A stretch of 64,000 bases of DNA from Pseudomonadota bacterium (GCA_963205115.1 CAUJHV010000074.1:1-64000), one strand, 5' to 3'. Positions 35,389 through 44,807 are shown, numbered from the stretch's first letter. Numbers and translations are program-made. The notes: generated by a model not told the origin, from the letters alone.

Positions 35389-37734
35389 ATGCCCGAGGCC
35401 TCGCTCCCGCCAGTCGACACCGCCGTTCCTGAGGTGCGGGCAGTGGCCGCGACCGCGTGGGCGTACACGGTGTCGGTGCGCGCGCTGTGCGAGTTCACCG
35501 CCAAGCGCGGGGACCTCGACCGGCGTTTCACGCCATCCGCGACGGCCCTGGAAGGTCTGAGGGGTCAGCAAGGCGTCGCGCAGCGGCGTGGGCAGGATTA
35601 CGAAACCGAGATCGCGCTGGCAGGCCAGCACGGCGGTCTGCGCGTGCGCGGCCGCGCCGATGGCTACGACCCGCGCCGGCGCTGCCTGGAAGAGATCAAG
35701 ACCATCCGCGGCCGGCTGGACGAGATTCCCGTCAACCGGCGTGAGCTGCACTGGGCGCAGCTTCAGACCTACGGCGCGCTGTTCTGCCGCACCCGCGAGG
35801 TGGACGAGATCGCGCTGGCGCTGGTGTATGTCGACGCGGCAACGCAAACCGAGACCGAGCTGCGGCAGGTCTACGGCGCCGAGGAACTGGATGCGCTGTT
35901 TGTCGCGCGCTGCGAGGCCTTTCGCGGCTGGGCAGAACAGGAAGCGCAGCACCGTCTGGCGCGTGACGCCGCGCTGCAGCAGCTCGCGTTTCCCAAGCCG
36001 TCCTTCCGCGCCGGGCAGCGCGAGCTGGCCGAGGCCGTCTACCGCGCGGCGGCGAACGGCCGCTGCCTGCTGGCCCAGGCCCCCACCGGCATCGGCAAGA
36101 CCGTGGGCACGCTGTTTCCGCTGCTGCGCGCGATGCCCGCGCGCGACATCCACAAGCTCGCCTACCTGACCTGCAAGGGCACGGGCCGCCTGCCGGCGCT
36201 GGACGCCCTGGCCGGCCTGCGCGCGGGCACGGCAGGCCAGGCCCTGCGGGTGGTGTCGATGGTGCCCAAGGAGCAGGCCTGCGTCTTCCCGGACAAGGCC
36301 TGCCACGGCGACGCCTGCTCGCTGGCGCGCGGCTTCTACGACCGCCTGCCGGCCGCCCGCGCACAGGCCGTCGCCCAGGGCTGGCTGGACGCCGATGCGC
36401 AGCGTCGCGTCGCCGACGCGCACGGCATCTGCCCCTACTACCTGGGCCAGGAACTCGTGCGCTGGGCCGATGTGCTGGTGGGCGACGTGCACCACTTCTT
36501 CGACGCCCACGGCCAGCTGTGGGGTTTGCTGCGGGCGCAGGACTGGAACCTGGCCGTGGCCGTGGACGAGGCGCACAACCTCGTGGAGCGCGCGCGGCAG
36601 ATGTACACGGCCGAGCTGTCCCTGGCCTCGCTGCGCGCGGCGCTGCAACAGGCGCCCGAAGCGGTGCGCACGCCGCTGGCGGCGCTGCTGCAGGCCTCGC
36701 AGGCACTGGTGGCGGATGCCGAAGCGGCCTACACCGTGCTGCCCAGCGTGCCGGACGCGTGGGCGCAGGCGCTGCTGGTGGCAGCCGGCGCGCTGGCCGA
36801 ACACTTCCACCAGCACCCTTTGTCGCTGGGGCCGCTGCTGAACTTCTTCTTCGGCCTGCAGCGTTTTGTGCGGCTGGTGGAGTCGCTGGGCGATCACTCG
36901 CTCTTCGATGTGCAGAAGGATGTGGCGGCCGACGCGGGTGACGCCGACACCGACGGCACGCCCGCCGACGCCACACTGTGCGTGCGCAACGTGGCGCCTG
37001 CCGCCTTCCTGCGGCCGCGCTTCGAGGCGCTGCAGGGCGCGACGCTGTTCTCGGCCACGCTGTCGCCGCCGGACTACGCGATTCGACTGTTAGGGCTTCC
37101 GGACAACACGGCCTGGATCGACGTGCCGCCCTCGTTTCCGCCCGAACACCTGACGGTGCGGGTGGCCGATGGCATTTCGACGCGCTTTGCCGATCGCGGC
37201 CGCTCGCTGCAGCGCCTGGTCGACCTCGTCGCGCAGCAGTTCGACGCGCATCCCGGCAACTACCTGGCGTTCTTCAGCAGCTTCGACTACCTCGACAAGG
37301 CCGCAGCCCTGCTGCGCGAGTGCCGGCCCGACATCCCGCAATGGCGCCAGGACCGCCGCATGGCGGTCGATGCGCGGCAGGCCTTCCTGGCGCGCTTCGC
37401 GCCGCAGGGCAGGGGCATCGGGTTTGCGGTGTTGGGCGGCGTGTTCGCCGAAGGTGTGGACCTGCCTGGCTCGCTGCTGATCGGCGCCTTCGTGGCCACG
37501 CTGGGCCTGCCGCCGGTGTCGCCGCTGCAGGACCAGATCGCGGCGCGGCTGGACACGTTGTTCGGTGCGGACCACGGCTATGCGGACCTGATCCCGGCGA
37601 TGCAGAAGGTCGTGCAGGCGGCCGGCCGCGTGATTCGCACGCCCGAGGACATCGGCTGGCTGTGGCTGCTGGACGACCGCTACCGGCGTGCCGACGTGGC
37701 GGCCTTGCTGCCGGGGTGGTGGCAGATCGGTTGA
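35389..37734 (+). CDS. XPD/DinG-like Fe-S DNA helicase with N-terminal PD-(D/E)XK nuclease
   Basis: The 781-residue protein begins with a Cas4/RecB-like nuclease region: Asp91 in RGRADG, Glu102-Ile-Lys104, then a Gln/Tyr helix HWAQLQTY. An SF2 Rad3/XPD-type helicase follows, with Walker A PTGIGKT (232-238), four Cys likely for a 4Fe-4S cluster (298, 305, 310, 348) and DEAH (393-396). Family helicases move 5' to 3' on DNA in repair; the nuclease could process the exposed strand. ATG 35389 follows a CACAAT hexamer by 6 nt. Confidence 0.9.
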   Translation: MPEASLPPVDTAVPEVRAVAATAWAYTVSVRALCEFTAKRGDLDRRFTPSATALEGLRGQQGVAQRRGQDYETEIALAGQHGGLRVRGRADGYDPRRRCLEEIKTIRGRLDEIPVNRRELHWAQLQTYGALFCRTREVDEIALALVYVDAATQTETELRQVYGAEELDALFVARCEAFRGWAEQEAQHRLARDAALQQLAFPKPSFRAGQRELAEAVYRAAANGRCLLAQAPTGIGKTVGTLFPLLRAMPARDIHKLAYLTCKGTGRLPALDALAGLRAGTAGQALRVVSMVPKEQACVFPDKACHGDACSLARGFYDRLPAARAQAVAQGWLDADAQRRVADAHGICPYYLGQELVRWADVLVGDVHHFFDAHGQLWGLLRAQDWNLAVAVDEAHNLVERARQMYTAELSLASLRAALQQAPEAVRTPLAALLQASQALVADAEAAYTVLPSVPDAWAQALLVAAGALAEHFHQHPLSLGPLLNFFFGLQRFVRLVESLGDHSLFDVQKDVAADAGDADTDGTPADATLCVRNVAPAAFLRPRFEALQGATLFSATLSPPDYAIRLLGLPDNTAWIDVPPSFPPEHLTVRVADGISTRFADRGRSLQRLVDLVAQQFDAHPGNYLAFFSSFDYLDKAAALLRECRPDIPQWRQDRRMAVDARQAFLARFAPQGRGIGFAVLGGVFAEGVDLPGSLLIGAFVATLGLPPVSPLQDQIAARLDTLFGADHGYADLIPAMQKVVQAAGRVIRTPEDIGWLWLLDDRYRRADVAALLPGWWQIG

Positions 37735-37750
37735 GTCCGGTGCGGCGCCC

Positions 37751-38203
37751 TCAAACCGGCTTTCGCAGCATCAGGGCCTGGCGCACGCAGATGCAGACTT
37801 CTTCGCCGCGCTGGTTCAGGCCCTGGTGCCTGAAGGTCACGATGCCGGCGTTGGGGCGGCTCTTGCTCTCGCGCAGCTCCATCACCGTCGTGCGGGCGCG
37901 GATGGTGTCGCCGTGGAAGACGGGTTTGGGGAATCGTGTGTCCGTCATGCCCAGGTTGGCCACGGTCGTGCCCAGCGTGGTGTCCTGCACCGACAGGCCG
38001 ATCACCAGACCCAGCGTGAACAGGCTGTTGACCAGCGGCTGGCCGAATTCCGTGCCCTTGCAGTAGTCGTGGTCGATGTGCAACTGCGCGGGGTTGTAGG
38101 TGGCGGCGCAGAACCAGGTGTTGTCGGATTCGGTGACGGTGCGCCGGATCTCGTGCTCGAACACCTGCCCGATGGAAAACTCTTCGAACCACTTGCCAGC
38201 CAT
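37751..38203 (-). CDS. MaoC-like (R)-specific enoyl-CoA hydratase
   Basis: The 150-residue single hot-dog-fold protein has the MaoC hydratase signature around YNPAQLHIDHDYC (the Asp-His pair) and continues GQPLVNSLFTLGL. It likely hydrates or dehydrates acyl-CoA thioesters, for example in a fatty-acid or aromatic side pathway. The start at ATG 38203 has a GGAG-type ribosome site; the frame to 38263 adds 20 atypical residues. It ends 16 bp from the convergent helicase gene. Confidence 0.9.
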   Translation of the reverse strand: MAGKWFEEFSIGQVFEHEIRRTVTESDNTWFCAATYNPAQLHIDHDYCKGTEFGQPLVNSLFTLGLVIGLSVQDTTLGTTVANLGMTDTRFPKPVFHGDTIRARTTVMELRESKSRPNAGIVTFRHQGLNQRGEEVCICVRQALMLRKPV

Positions 38204-38281
38204 GGGCCGCGCTCCTTTGACGGTGTGGCCGCGATGGTAAGCACCCGCGACGCCACTGCCCACCGCGGCGGGGCGGCGAAC

Positions 38282-38917
38282 TCAGCGCGCCGGGCTGGCG
38301 ACCGCCACGGTGTCCGACGGCGGGAAGAGCGCCGCACGCGGCACCAGGTAGCGCGCACCGTGCGGAGCCGTCCAGCTCAGCCGAAGATCGGCCTGCGTGC
38401 TCGTGGCCGCGCGATCGGGCCATTCGATGCGGATGGGGTAGTAGCGGCCGGTGGCCAGGTCGACGGCGGCGGCCGGGTCCGCGCCCGCGCCGAAGCGCTG
38501 ACCGGCCACGGTGATCTGCGCCGTCGGTTCGGCGCTGTGGAAGACGTAGCGCCCGGCCATGGCCGGCTTGACCCAGCCCAGCCAGCGCGCCGAGCGGGGC
38601 GCGGCCGATCCGGCTTCCGCGGCTGGCCACGCCTGGTCCAGCGGACCTTCCAGGCGCGCCACTCGGACGGCGCCCTCGAAGCCCGGGCGTTCGAAATACT
38701 CGGCCCGCAGCCCGGCGGCAAAGGCTTCGCGCGTGCTGCACATGGCGGCGCGTTCCGAGGCACGCTGGAGTTCGGTCTGCATGGCCTGATCGGCGCCGCC
38801 TGTCGGGCTGGTCGGCCCTGCGGCCGCCTTCTGCCCACCCGGGGTGCAGCCACCCAGCAACAGTAGCGCGGCGATGGTGGTTGTCGCCAGCCTGGCGAAC
38901 CCGTCTACGACTTGCAT
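38282..38917 (-). CDS. PA14-domain-like lipoprotein
   Basis: The 211-residue protein has a lipoprotein signal (LLLGGC) at about residue 23, so it is probably attached to a membrane. The mature part contains a PA14-like segment: GLRAEYFERPGFEGAVRVARL, then WLGWVKPAMAGRYVFHSAE, which matches the usual pattern of carbohydrate-binding PA14 repeats. Exact function is unknown. ATG 38917 lies 6 nt after a GACAAT hexamer and has no ribosome site, suggesting leaderless translation. Confidence 0.8.
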   Translation of the reverse strand: MQVVDGFARLATTTIAALLLLGGCTPGGQKAAAGPTSPTGGADQAMQTELQRASERAAMCSTREAFAAGLRAEYFERPGFEGAVRVARLEGPLDQAWPAAEAGSAAPRSARWLGWVKPAMAGRYVFHSAEPTAQITVAGQRFGAGADPAAAVDLATGRYYPIRIEWPDRAATSTQADLRLSWTAPHGARYLVPRAALFPPSDTVAVASPAR

Positions 38918-39031
38918 GGCGGCATTGTCCCGAGGCCCGGCCGTGCCGCGTAACGGCCTGTATGTGGTCGTTTGCGCGCGTCGGCCGTCCCGCAGCCTGC
39001 CTCGACCGGGCGTCATCGCGCGGTCAATACA

Positions 39032-39074
39032 CCCCTCAGGGGGAAAAGCCGGGCTCGGGTCCGCTGCCTATGAT
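39032..39074 (+). promoter_or_regulatory. Candidate promoter of the rhodanese operon
   Basis: Palindrome CCCCT-C-AGGGG (39032-39042) lies 26 bp before TATGAT (39069-39074), with no good -35. The palindrome centre is 32 bp upstream of the -10, the same distance as in front of the PEP-CTERM gene at 1917. It resembles NarL-type heptamer pairs (TACCCCT/AGGGGTA), which is a weak basis. Confidence 0.4.
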
Positions 39075-39160
39075 TGCAGGCAGACCTGCGATGCGGTTCG
39101 TCCGCGCGCGTCCGGCGCGCGCTCGCGCGGCGAACCCGGGTCGATGTATCTGGGTGAGGA

Positions 39161-39814
39161 ATGATGGGGTCGTTCGCCCGCTGGGGCCTGTGGTTTGTCG
39201 CGTCGTGGGCGGCAGGAGCGTCCGTCGCTTGGGCGCAGGCGCCAGCGGTGGGCATCACGGAGTCCATGCCCTTCCTGGATGTATTCCACGAAGGACGCAA
39301 GGTCCGTATCCAGCGCATCGCGGATACGCAATACCGTCTCGACGACGACCTGGCCCGTACCTCGCGTCCTTGCCCGCCCGATTGCATCCGCCCGATGCAG
39401 GCTGCGCCCGGCATCGACACCGTGGGCGAACTCGAACTGCTGGACTTCATCCACCCGCGGCATGGCAACGACGCCGGCCTGCTGGTCGACGCGCGGCTGC
39501 CGGAATACCATCGCCTGGAGACCATTCCTACGGCGATGAACCTGCCCTTCACGGTGCTCAAGCCGGAAAACCCGCACATCGACCGGATCCTGCTGGCGCT
39601 GGGGGCGCGCAAGGTCAATGGTCGCTGGGCCTTCGATCGCGCGCGCCGGCTGATGGTCTTCTGCAACGGGCCGTGGAGCGACCAGTCGGTGCGGGCAATC
39701 GCCTCGCTGACGGCGCTGGGCTACCCGGCCACACGTATCACCTATTACCGCGGCGGTCTGCAGGCCTGGCGCCTGATGGGGCTGACCACCGTCGTGCCCG
39801 CCGGCGCATCATGA
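39161..39814 (+). CDS. secreted rhodanese-like protein
   Basis: The 217-residue protein has a signal peptide (about 1-26, cleaved after AWA) and a C-terminal rhodanese domain with candidate active-site Cys168 in VFCNGPWS. Related periplasmic proteins often have FCNGPWC; here the second Cys is Ser173. A CPPDC pair at 71-75 may form a disulphide. It could transfer sulfur or bind metals. The following gene, 76 bp downstream, encodes a membrane protein that may act with it. MM starts at 39161 or 39164. Confidence 0.85.
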   Translation: MMGSFARWGLWFVASWAAGASVAWAQAPAVGITESMPFLDVFHEGRKVRIQRIADTQYRLDDDLARTSRPCPPDCIRPMQAAPGIDTVGELELLDFIHPRHGNDAGLLVDARLPEYHRLETIPTAMNLPFTVLKPENPHIDRILLALGARKVNGRWAFDRARRLMVFCNGPWSDQSVRAIASLTALGYPATRITYYRGGLQAWRLMGLTTVVPAGAS

Positions 39815-39890
39815 GCCTGCCACACCCGTGCGCGTGCCACGCGGGTCCCGCTGCCCGCTGCTCGACGGGCCTCGTACTCGAGAGGGCCGC

Positions 39891-40937
39891 ATGCGCCTGA
39901 ACGTGGCTCTGGCGGCGCATCCGGAGCGGCTCCAGGCGCTGCTCAACGCCTATCTGCACGGGCCGGGGCGCCACCTGTTTTCGCCCGCGCCGGCCGATCA
40001 GGCCGACGCGATGATCGCCGACCACGACCACGCCCCGGCACGCGCGGAGATGCTGCGGTTCCGTTCGGCCACCGCGCGTCCTTGCATCGTGCTGGCGCAG
40101 AATGATCCCGGCCTGCCGGGCATGGCCTGGGTGTCCAAACCGGTCAGCTTCGAAGGCCTGGCGCGTGCCGCTGCGCTGATCGAGGGCCTTCGCACGGCGC
40201 CGCCTGCAGGGCCGGCACCACAGGCCATGCCCAGCCCGCCCGCGCCGCCAGCCGCCTCGCGGCCCGCGCCGACGGCACTGACGAAACCTGCCATCACGGC
40301 TGGCGACGGAGCCGGCACGCCGGCGCCTGTCGCAGCCCCTCCGCGCAAAGGCAATGGCCTGCGTGCGCCGCGCTTTGTCGCCGCTGCCAGTGACAGCGGG
40401 CGCAGCAAGGGCGCCTGGATGGCGGTGGGTGTGGTCTTCATCCTGGCGGTCGCCACGGCCATGGGCTGGGAGCCCGAGGCCACGATGGGCCGTCGCAGCG
40501 AAGAAGCGGCCAGCGGCGCGGGCGCGAACGAGCGCCGTGAGGTTGCCGAGGCGCTGAAGTGGGCCGTGCAGGCCTCGGTGCGCGATTACCGCATGCGTTC
40601 AAAGGGCGACGAACGCTACGAGGCCTATCTGCTCAGCCAGATGCCGCCCGCGCGCGGCTGGCGGGCCGATGCCGCCGCGCCACCCGACCGGCACGCCTTG
40701 CACCCGACCGCGCGCAACCGTGTGGTCGTCATGAGTGTCGGGTCGGCCACGGATCCGGCCACCTACGTTCGCCTCAATCTGAAGGCGGCCGTGGCCTTGT
40801 CGGCACCGGGATCGCCGTCGGTGGCGCCACGCCCGATGGCCCTCGCGCCGACCGCGCGGCCGGCCGTTTCCGTCAGTTGCGATTTCATGCTCGATGGTCG
40901 ATGCATGTCGCTTGCCAGGGTGCCGGCGCAGGAGTAA
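39891..40937 (+). CDS. pseudo-receiver membrane protein of unknown function
   Basis: The 348-residue protein begins with a receiver-like region (about 1-100). It shows a DAMIADHDH strand, a PCIVLAQND strand and WVSKPVSFEGLARAA, which mimics the receiver Lys-Pro loop, but it lacks the full acidic pocket. A Pro/Ala-rich linker (102-170), one transmembrane helix (about 174-193) and a C-terminal region of about 150 residues follow. I do not recognise the last domain. It probably forms an operon with the rhodanese gene. Confidence 0.7.
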   Translation: MRLNVALAAHPERLQALLNAYLHGPGRHLFSPAPADQADAMIADHDHAPARAEMLRFRSATARPCIVLAQNDPGLPGMAWVSKPVSFEGLARAAALIEGLRTAPPAGPAPQAMPSPPAPPAASRPAPTALTKPAITAGDGAGTPAPVAAPPRKGNGLRAPRFVAAASDSGRSKGAWMAVGVVFILAVATAMGWEPEATMGRRSEEAASGAGANERREVAEALKWAVQASVRDYRMRSKGDERYEAYLLSQMPPARGWRADAAAPPDRHALHPTARNRVVVMSVGSATDPATYVRLNLKAAVALSAPGSPSVAPRPMALAPTARPAVSVSCDFMLDGRCMSLARVPAQE

Positions 40938-40944
40938 GGTTCGC

Positions 40945-40963
40945 TTGTCTGCGATGCAGACAA
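40945..40963 (+). terminator. Hairpin after the pseudo-receiver gene
   Basis: TTGTCTGCGATGCAGACAA is a perfect 8-bp stem with a GAT loop, 8 nt after the stop. The outer bases AAGG/CCTT can extend it with a bulge. No T-run follows. Confidence 0.4.
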
Positions 40964-41107
40964 CCTTGTGACGGCGCAGTCTCTGCGCGTCAGGGGCCCG
41001 GGACATCATCCCTCCTGAGCCTCACGGTGGCATGTCCACCTGCCCCTCCGTGCTGCAAGGCCGGGGGGGTTTCTATTTGGGGCGGGCGATGCGCGAAGCG
41101 GTGCCGA

Positions 41108-42715
41108 TCAGGTGCCCGCGCGGATGAGGTCGGCGGCCTTCTCGCCGATCATGATCACCGGCGCATTCGTGTTGCCGCTGACGATGCGCGGCATCACCGA
41201 CGCATCGACCACGCGCAGCCCCTGCACGCCACGCACGCGCAACTGCGCATCGACCACGTCCAGCGGCCCCGGGCCCATGCGGCAGCTGCCCACCGGGTGG
41301 TAGACGGTGTCGGCGTACGCCCGCGCAAACTGCTCGATCTCCTCGGCGGTCTGCGCGGCGGCGACATGCGGCAACTCGCGGCCACCGTGTCCAGCCAGGG
41401 CAGCTTGGCCGAGGATGCGGCGCATCACCTGGAAGCCGCGCACGAGGCGGTCCACGTCTTCACGCTCGGACAGGAAGCCCAGGTCGATCAGCGGCGCGGC
41501 CGTGGGGTCGGCGCTGGCCAGGCGCAGGCTGCCGCGGCTGCGCGGCTGCAGCACGCAGACATGGCAGGAGTAGCCGTGGCCGAAGACGGTGCGCCGTCCG
41601 TGGTCGAGCAGCTTGCCGATCACGAAGTGGAACTGGATATCGGGCAGCGGCTCTTCGGGCCGGCTGCGCACGAAGCCGCCGGCCTCGGCGAAATTCGTCG
41701 TCAGCATGCCGGTGCGGTGTGCGCGCCACTCGCGGATGCCTTGCAGCGCGTGCCAGGCACCCACCAGGCTGACGCCGAAGAGATCCTTGAGCTGCGGCGC
41801 GTCGACGACGTCCACCAGATCGATGTGGTCGTGCAGGTGCAGGCCCACGCCCGGCACGTCGGCAAGCACCGGGATGCCCAGCGACTTCAGATGCGCGCCC
41901 GGGCCGATGCCCGAGAGCATCAGCAGCTGCGGCGACTGCAGCGCGCCGGCGCTCAGCAGCACCTCGCGCCGCGCCGCGAAGGTCTGCAACGGGCCTTGCC
42001 CGACGCGGGCCTCCACACCTACGGCGCGCGTGCCGTCGAACAGCACACGCGTGGCGCGCGCGCCGGTGATCACGCGCAGATTCGGCCGGTTGCGGTTCGG
42101 CGTGATGTAGGCCTTGGCCGCGCTGAAGCGCTCGCCGCCGCGGTGTGTCACCTGGTACAGGCCCACGCCTTCGAAATCGGCGCCGTTGAAATCGGGGTTC
42201 ACCGGGAAGCCGGCCTGGCGTCCGGCTTCGACGAAGGCGCGTGCGTGCCGGTTGGGCGTGGGCAGGTCCTTGACGTTCAGCGGACCGCCCGTGGCGTGGA
42301 AGGCATCGGCGCCGCGCTCGTTGTTTTCGGCGCGCTTGAAATACGGCAGCACCTCGTCCCAGGACCAGCCCGGGTTGCCTTCGGCGGCCCAGTGGTCGTA
42401 GTCGCTGCGGTGGCCGCGGATGTAGATCATCGCGTTGACCGAGCTCGAGCCGCCCATCACGCGTCCGCGCGGCTGGTAGCCACGGCGCCCGCCCAGGCCG
42501 GGCTGCGGAACGGTCTCGAAGCCCCAGTTCAGCGGCCGCGCCAGCGGGTTCAGGGGGTTGGTCAGCACGGCCAGCGCACCGGGGCACTGGACCATCGGGC
42601 TGTCGTCCGGGCCACCGGCTTCGAGCAGGCAGACCTGCACGTTCGGGTCCTCGCTCAGCCGGGCCGCCAGCACGCAGCCGGCGGAGCCGCCGCCGACGAT
42701 CACGTAATCGAACAT
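41108..42715 (-). CDS. GMC-family FAD oxidoreductase (choline/alcohol dehydrogenase type)
   Basis: The 535-residue protein has the N-terminal FAD fold VIVGGGSAGCVLAARL (residues 5-20), the GMC signature PRGRVMGGSSSVNAMIYIRG, and C-terminal catalytic His in TVYHPVGSCRMG. It should oxidise an alcohol to an aldehyde with FAD; the substrate (choline, alkanol, or another) cannot be fixed. It has a classic ribosome site before ATG 42715 (GAGG). The next gene upstream on the same strand encodes a flavin-dependent monooxygenase-like protein. Confidence 0.93.
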   Translation of the reverse strand: MFDYVIVGGGSAGCVLAARLSEDPNVQVCLLEAGGPDDSPMVQCPGALAVLTNPLNPLARPLNWGFETVPQPGLGGRRGYQPRGRVMGGSSSVNAMIYIRGHRSDYDHWAAEGNPGWSWDEVLPYFKRAENNERGADAFHATGGPLNVKDLPTPNRHARAFVEAGRQAGFPVNPDFNGADFEGVGLYQVTHRGGERFSAAKAYITPNRNRPNLRVITGARATRVLFDGTRAVGVEARVGQGPLQTFAARREVLLSAGALQSPQLLMLSGIGPGAHLKSLGIPVLADVPGVGLHLHDHIDLVDVVDAPQLKDLFGVSLVGAWHALQGIREWRAHRTGMLTTNFAEAGGFVRSRPEEPLPDIQFHFVIGKLLDHGRRTVFGHGYSCHVCVLQPRSRGSLRLASADPTAAPLIDLGFLSEREDVDRLVRGFQVMRRILGQAALAGHGGRELPHVAAAQTAEEIEQFARAYADTVYHPVGSCRMGPGPLDVVDAQLRVRGVQGLRVVDASVMPRIVSGNTNAPVIMIGEKAADLIRAGT

Positions 42716-42803
42716 GTCTGCCTCCTGTGGACCGATGCCACGGCCCTCGTGCAGATGCTAGTCACCGCGGTCTGGGGAGCGCACCTCAGAATGTCCCGCA
42801 GCG

Positions 42804-43823
42804 CTAGCGGCTCGCGCTGCCGTCCAGGCTGAATCCCTCGGCCAGCAGGCGGTACGAATGGCGCCGCACCTGTGGCTCGGTGGCCCAGGTATTGACCACC
42901 AGTTCGTCCAGCTGCAGTTCGTCGGCCAGCGCCTGCAGCCGCGGGATGACCGTCGCCGGCGATCCCACGAAGCCCTTGCGGCGCATCGGCTCGAGCGTGG
43001 CGGTTTCTTCGGCGGTGAAGCCGACGCGTGCGATCTCGTCCGGGTGGCGCAGCGCACCCAGGCGCCCGCGTGCGCGGTCCAGGCGCCAGCGGTCGCGGCT
43101 GAGCGCGGCGTGTCGCGCCTGCTCGTCGGTGTCGGCCAGCAAGGCCCACACGCAGATCGTCGCCTGCGCCCGCGGATGGCGTTCGCTCGGGCGGAAGAGG
43201 CTGCGGTAGAGCTGCATCGCCTGCTCGACGCCTTGCCCGTCCATGAAGAAGTAGGCGAAGGCATAGGGCAGGCCCAGGTGCGCCGCCAACTGGGCCCCGT
43301 AGTCCGAGCTGCCGAGCATCCACACCTGCGGGACATCCGCGGCCGGGCTGCCCGGCGTGGGCCGCGGGTGCGCGATCACGCCCTGGTGCGGCGCGCCCTG
43401 CAGCCACTGCATGAGGTCGACGACCTGCTGCGGAAAGTCTTCGGCCATGCCGGAGGCGGCCGGGTTCAGGGCCATGGCCGTGCGGCGGTCGCCGCCGGGT
43501 GCGCGGCCCACGCCCAGGTCGATGCGACCGGGCGCCAGCGCATCGATCACGCGGAAGACCTCGGCCACTTTGAAGGCCGAGTAGTGCGGCAGCATGACGC
43601 CCGCGCTGCCCAGGCGGATGCGCGTGGTGCGTGCGGCGATGGCCGCCAGCAGCACCTCCGGCGCACTGCCGACGATGGTCGGCAGGCCGTGGTGCTCGCT
43701 CACCCAGAAGCGGCCGTAGCCCAGCGCCTCGCAATGCGTGGCCAGGTCCAGCGTATCGCGCAGGGCATCGCCCTCGCCGCGGCCTTCGACCCAGATGGAT
43801 TGGTCCAGCACGGAGAGCTTCAT
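42804..43823 (-). CDS. luciferase-like (LLM-class) flavin monooxygenase
   Basis: The 339-residue TIM-barrel protein matches the bacterial luciferase-like superfamily (RFWVSEHHGLPTIVGSAPEVLLAAIAA, GRIDLGVGRAPGGD). It likely uses reduced flavin or F420 to oxidise a substrate, but the substrate is unknown. The gene lies 88 bp upstream of the GMC gene and 25 bp downstream of dsbB, all on one strand, so it may belong to a longer transcript. Confidence 0.88.
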   Translation of the reverse strand: MKLSVLDQSIWVEGRGEGDALRDTLDLATHCEALGYGRFWVSEHHGLPTIVGSAPEVLLAAIAARTTRIRLGSAGVMLPHYSAFKVAEVFRVIDALAPGRIDLGVGRAPGGDRRTAMALNPAASGMAEDFPQQVVDLMQWLQGAPHQGVIAHPRPTPGSPAADVPQVWMLGSSDYGAQLAAHLGLPYAFAYFFMDGQGVEQAMQLYRSLFRPSERHPRAQATICVWALLADTDEQARHAALSRDRWRLDRARGRLGALRHPDEIARVGFTAEETATLEPMRRKGFVGSPATVIPRLQALADELQLDELVVNTWATEPQVRRHSYRLLAEGFSLDGSASR

Positions 43824-43848
43824 GGCGCGAGGGGTCCTCGGTGGGCGC

Positions 43849-44346
43849 TCAACGCGCGTGTCGCAGGCTGCCGAGCAGGGCCATCACGGCCAGCGCACCC
43901 AGCACCATGAACAGTGCCAGGCTCCAGAACTCGTAGGGCACACCGAGCATCTTGACGGCCGCATCGGCGCACGAGGCACGCGGCGCGAAGATCTCGGGCA
44001 GCAGCCCGTCCAGCGTGGTGGCCGCCACGATCTTGTCGGCCAGCGTCAGATTGCAGGAGGTGGAGCTGGCCGCCACGAAGTGCTGCCACAGCGCGGCCGC
44101 CACACCGCAGGCGGCCAGCATATCGGCCAGCAGGGCGGACACCAACGAGCCCACACGCGAACGCCAAGCCAGGCCCAGCAGCGCCGCCAGGCCGATCAGC
44201 ACGAAGATCATGCGCTGCAGGATGCACCACGGGCAGGGTTGCATGTCGAAGACATGCTGCGTCACCAGCCCCGCACCGACGGCCGCGAAGCTGGCCAGCG
44301 CGATCAGCGCGAACAGGATCGCGGGCTTGTCGAACAGGCGGTTCAC
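43849..44346 (-). CDS. dsbB: disulfide bond formation protein B
   Basis: DsbB reoxidises periplasmic DsbA and passes electrons to quinone. The 165-residue membrane protein has four hydrophobic helices, the first redox pair Cys38-Pro-Trp-Cys41, and a second pair Cys98 and Cys126 in the periplasmic loop. Both pairs are intact. ATG 44346 overlaps the RidA-like stop by 4 bp (ATGA), so the two are coupled. Confidence 0.95.
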   Translation of the reverse strand: MNRLFDKPAILFALIALASFAAVGAGLVTQHVFDMQPCPWCILQRMIFVLIGLAALLGLAWRSRVGSLVSALLADMLAACGVAAALWQHFVAASSTSCNLTLADKIVAATTLDGLLPEIFAPRASCADAAVKMLGVPYEFWSLALFMVLGALAVMALLGSLRHAR

Positions 44347-44807
44347 ACGACCTCGGCGATCAGTTCGATCTCGACGCAGCTGCCAAAAGGCAGCTGGGCC
44401 ACACCGAAGGCGCTGCGTGCATGCGCGCCGACCTCGGGCCCGAAAACCTGGCTGAGCAGTTCGGAGGCGCCGTTGGTCACGATGTGCTGCTCGGTGAACT
44501 GCGGCGTGCTGTTGACGAGGCTCAGCACCTTCACCAGGCGCTTCACGCGCTGCAGGTCGCCGCCCACGGCGGCTTGCAGCGTACCCATCAGGTCGATCGC
44601 CACGGCGCGTGCCGCGCCCTGGCCTTCGGCGGTGGTCATGGTCAGGCCCAGCTGGCCGACCCAGGGCTTGCCGTCCTTCTTCGCGATGTGGCCGGAGATG
44701 AAGACCAGCGAGCCGCTGCGCACGAAGGGCACGTAGGCGGCCGCCGGAATGGCGATGGGGGGCAGGGCGATGCCCAGTGCGGTAAGGCGTTCGGACACGG
44801 TGCTCAT
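44343..44807 (-). CDS. RidA/YjgF-family protein
   Basis: The 154-residue protein has the YjgF/RidA fold (VFISGHIAKKDGKPWVGQLG, later SAFGVAQLPFGSCVEIELIAEVV). RidA proteins hydrolyse reactive enamine/imine intermediates from amino-acid metabolism; subfamilies with other roles exist, so I leave the symbol empty. A strong AGGAG lies 8 nt before ATG 44807. It is divergent from comEC. Confidence 0.9.
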   Translation of the reverse strand: MSTVSERLTALGIALPPIAIPAAAYVPFVRSGSLVFISGHIAKKDGKPWVGQLGLTMTTAEGQGAARAVAIDLMGTLQAAVGGDLQRVKRLVKVLSLVNSTPQFTEQHIVTNGASELLSQVFGPEVGAHARSAFGVAQLPFGSCVEIELIAEVV

